From J014 sp964486055 (GTDB lineage Bacteria > Acidobacteriota > Blastocatellia > Pyrinomonadales > Pyrinomonadaceae): a stretch of 64,000 bases of DNA. The position numbers were made by a program, and so were the translations under genes. The notes beneath the pieces were generated by a model that did not search any database, was not told the DNA's origin, and worked only from the letters and a program-made list of their open reading frames with translations. Below, piece by piece: positions 62,353-64,000 of the stretch (its first letter is position 1; the number at the start of each line of letters is the position of its first letter). The DNA lies in the NCBI GenBank assembly GCA_964486055.1, contig CAZALE010000009.1, forward strand, positions 1 to 64,000, written 5' to 3'.

Positions 62353-62379
62353 AGTAACTTAAGCAGAATCCACAGAAAA

Positions 62380-63636
62380 ATGGCCGTGAGGATCATTAAA
62401 TTAGACTCTGGTGCTAAGCGAGCAATTCCTATTTTGGTTACCGTTTGTGTTTTGCTCGCTACTTTTTTTGCATTGAAATGGTTTATTGCAGATGCTGCTG
62501 TTGGGAATGTTAGCCAAAGAGATGTAGCCGAAGTGCTGGTCTATCTAGCACCTGATAATCCCATAACACATAATGCACTGGCGTTGATACTAGAGAAGTC
62601 ATTTATGGAGGAAGATTTGAAGTTGTCTCTATTCCATCACAAAAGGGCTGTAGAATTATCTCCCTACGATTATCGTTTTTGGCTAAATCTTGGCGTGGCT
62701 ACTGATAAATACGCGGATAGCGCAGAGGCTGAGTTGTATTTGAGAAAAGCTGTTGAGTTGGCACCTCACTATGCACGAACACGTTGGGCTTTGGGTAATA
62801 ATTTGTTAAGACAAGGAAAAACTGAAGAAGCGATAAACGAAATAAAGCGAGCAGTCGAAGCTGATGAGCAGATTTCAGCTGCTGCCGTGGCAGTACTCTG
62901 GCAATTTCTCAATGGTGATTATCAGAAAATCTTGATTTATATTGGAGATTCATCAGAGGTTAGATTGGCTCTCTCATCGGTTCTGGCTAAAGATGGTAAA
63001 GATGAGGAGGCTTTTTTAGTGTGGAATGAGTTGAGTCTAACAGAAAAGAGGGCATCTGATCTTAGTAAAGAGCTTTTGAACCATTTTATCTCTAAGAGAA
63101 AGTTTCATATAGCCTTAAAGATGTTAAAACAGATGAGGGATCAAGAATTAGATTTTGAGAAAATAAAGAATCCAAGCTTTGAAGAAGTCATAAAAACAAA
63201 AAACGACAATATTTTTGATTGGAGAATAACGGATGGATTGTCACCTCAAGTAGGTATAAATCGTGATCAGAAGATAGATGGCGAGCAAAGCTTATTTATA
63301 TTTTTTGATGGGAATGAGCGTGATAATTTACGATTCATTGAGCAAACTATTGCTGTATCACCAAATACGGAATATAAACTAAAATTTTTCTTCCGAACGA
63401 ATCTAAAATCCCAAAATACGATGTTTTGGCAGATAATTGATGCCAACACTGATAAAATTATGGGAAGGACGGATTACTTGATGGCGAATACCGATTGGAC
63501 GTCGATGGAAGCCTCCTTTAAAACAGAAGATAAAACCGAGGCAATAACTATTCGGCTGGCTTACCAACCTTGTCCCAGTCTGCATTGCTCAATTTCCGGC
63601 AAAGTTTGGTTTGATGACTTTAGACTTGAAAAATAA
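62380..63636 (+). CDS. Membrane-anchored TPR protein with C-terminal beta-sandwich
   Basis: An N-terminal TM helix (IPILVTVCVLLATFFALKWF, residues 16-35) is followed by TPR units (LFHHKRAVELSPYDYRFWLNLG, YLRKAVELAPHYARTRWALG, AINEIKRAVEADEQI). From about residue 270 to the end is a beta-rich domain. It ends with typical carbohydrate-binding-module-like phrases (YKLKFFFRTN, GKVWFDDFRLEK). It sits between the phosphoglycosyltransferase fusion and a probable O-antigen ligase and ends 77 bp before the latter. It may act in polymer assembly or export. Not recognised more precisely. Confidence 0.8.
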   Translation: MAVRIIKLDSGAKRAIPILVTVCVLLATFFALKWFIADAAVGNVSQRDVAEVLVYLAPDNPITHNALALILEKSFMEEDLKLSLFHHKRAVELSPYDYRFWLNLGVATDKYADSAEAELYLRKAVELAPHYARTRWALGNNLLRQGKTEEAINEIKRAVEADEQISAAAVAVLWQFLNGDYQKILIYIGDSSEVRLALSSVLAKDGKDEEAFLVWNELSLTEKRASDLSKELLNHFISKRKFHIALKMLKQMRDQELDFEKIKNPSFEEVIKTKNDNIFDWRITDGLSPQVGINRDQKIDGEQSLFIFFDGNERDNLRFIEQTIAVSPNTEYKLKFFFRTNLKSQNTMFWQIIDANTDKIMGRTDYLMANTDWTSMEASFKTEDKTEAITIRLAYQPCPSLHCSISGKVWFDDFRLEK

Positions 63637-63713
63637 GTCGTTAATTTGTGGAAGATAAACTTTCTGCAAGATTAACTGAGGAAAATTCTTTTTAAACTAA
63701 CTAAATCAGGAAA

Positions 63714-64000
63714 ATGAAAAGCAAAGTTGACTCAGTCATATTCTGGATAATCTGTTTTATTTTATTTTTTGCTCCTATTGGCTATGGTTCTGTATCTCCT
63801 GCGCATTTAAGCATTATTCTACTCCTCGTTTTTATAATCTGTCTGGCGTGGTTATTTGATAGCTGGAGGAATGCAGGATTAAGGTTTAACGATAATCCTC
63901 TGCAGTTACCGATTCTTGGACTGATTTTAGTAGGAGTTCTTCAGATACTACCGATTGGATACATGAAATTTGAATCCTTACCTGTTAATGCGATATATTC
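63714..64000 (+). CDS. Probable O-antigen ligase/polymerase family protein, N-terminal part only
   Basis: The frame opens at ATG 63714 (MKSKVDSVIFWIICFILFFA) and runs to the window end without a stop; 95 codons are visible. It has at least three hydrophobic helices with the opening pattern FFAPIGYGSVSP and LQLPILGLILVGVLQILPIGY. These are typical of Wzy/WaaL-like O-antigen ligase family proteins, including a short polar loop between helices 2 and 3. The diagnostic ligase loop lies beyond the window, so the call rests on the N-terminus and the polysaccharide context. Confidence 0.65.
   Translation, partial: MKSKVDSVIFWIICFILFFAPIGYGSVSPAHLSIILLLVFIICLAWLFDSWRNAGLRFNDNPLQLPILGLILVGVLQILPIGYMKFESLPVNAIY

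Noticed and set aside
1..64000. CRISPR arrays, transposons, prophage genes, tRNA or rRNA genes
   Set aside because: I found no spaced direct repeats, transposase motifs, phage genes, T-loop-like tRNA sequence in noncoding DNA, or rRNA sequence in the window.

Overview
The window looks like part of a draft or metagenome-derived chromosome of a diderm bacterium. The most likely source is an Acidobacteriota member, perhaps class Blastocatellia. Pointers are a lipid A gene (lpxB), a TolC-type channel, a 14-gene-type complex I operon, and secreted beta-propeller, DUF4331 and DUF4394/FG-GAP proteins. One secreted protein has a Pro-Ser-Thr linker followed by a C-terminal domain like those common in Acidobacteriota. 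Base composition is moderately AT-rich by eye. A run of exactly 100 N (3527-3626) is a scaffold gap that cuts lpxB and the next gene. The placement is inferred from gene content only.

Layout. 1-2285 (minus): secreted beta-propeller protein, cut by the window edge. 2482-3526: lpxB, cut by the gap. 3627-4874: GAF-SpoIIE phosphatase. 4958-12996 (plus): translation and RNA operon rimP-nusA-infB-rbfA-nrnA, continuing into ribD and rsmA. 13024-19858 (minus): an unusual secreted/membrane cluster (DUF4394/FG-GAP protein, DUF4331 protein, TPR lipoprotein, NicO-type metal exporter with an EF-hand). 20251-22484 (minus): gap-pgk. 22656-24461: TolC-like protein. 24754-31988: arginine cluster argR-argG-argC-argD-argF'-argB followed by rimO, with a candidate pair of ArgR boxes in front of argR. 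The route uses an acylornithine transcarbamylase rather than ornithine transcarbamylase. 32266-34067: a half-size UPF0016 transporter and pyk.

34560-49128 (plus) is a nearly complete complex I operon, nuoA-B-C-D-E-F-[THX]-G-H-J-K-L-M-N. It lacks nuoI and carries a small gene for 30S ribosomal protein THX between nuoF and nuoG. 49350-52063 holds a PilZ protein, a YbdK-type carboxylate-amine ligase and a class I glutamine amidotransferase. 52173-56130 (minus) is a heat-shock group hsp20-clpB-grpE, with a strong promoter whose -35 overlaps an inverted repeat. 56344-59232 (plus) carries two nucleoside-type ABC permeases and a purine nucleoside phosphorylase. 59235-64000 begins a surface polysaccharide locus: GT4 glycosyltransferase, a phosphoglycosyltransferase fused to a CapD-type membrane/Rossmann region, a TPR protein, and the start of a probable O-antigen ligase.

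Most of the window is housekeeping. I see no CRISPR array, phage, insertion sequence, tRNA or rRNA. The best leads for something new are the 13-20 kb secreted/metal cluster, the acylornithine transcarbamylase with an unusual specificity residue, the nuo operon without nuoI but with THX, and the phosphoglycosyltransferase fusion.
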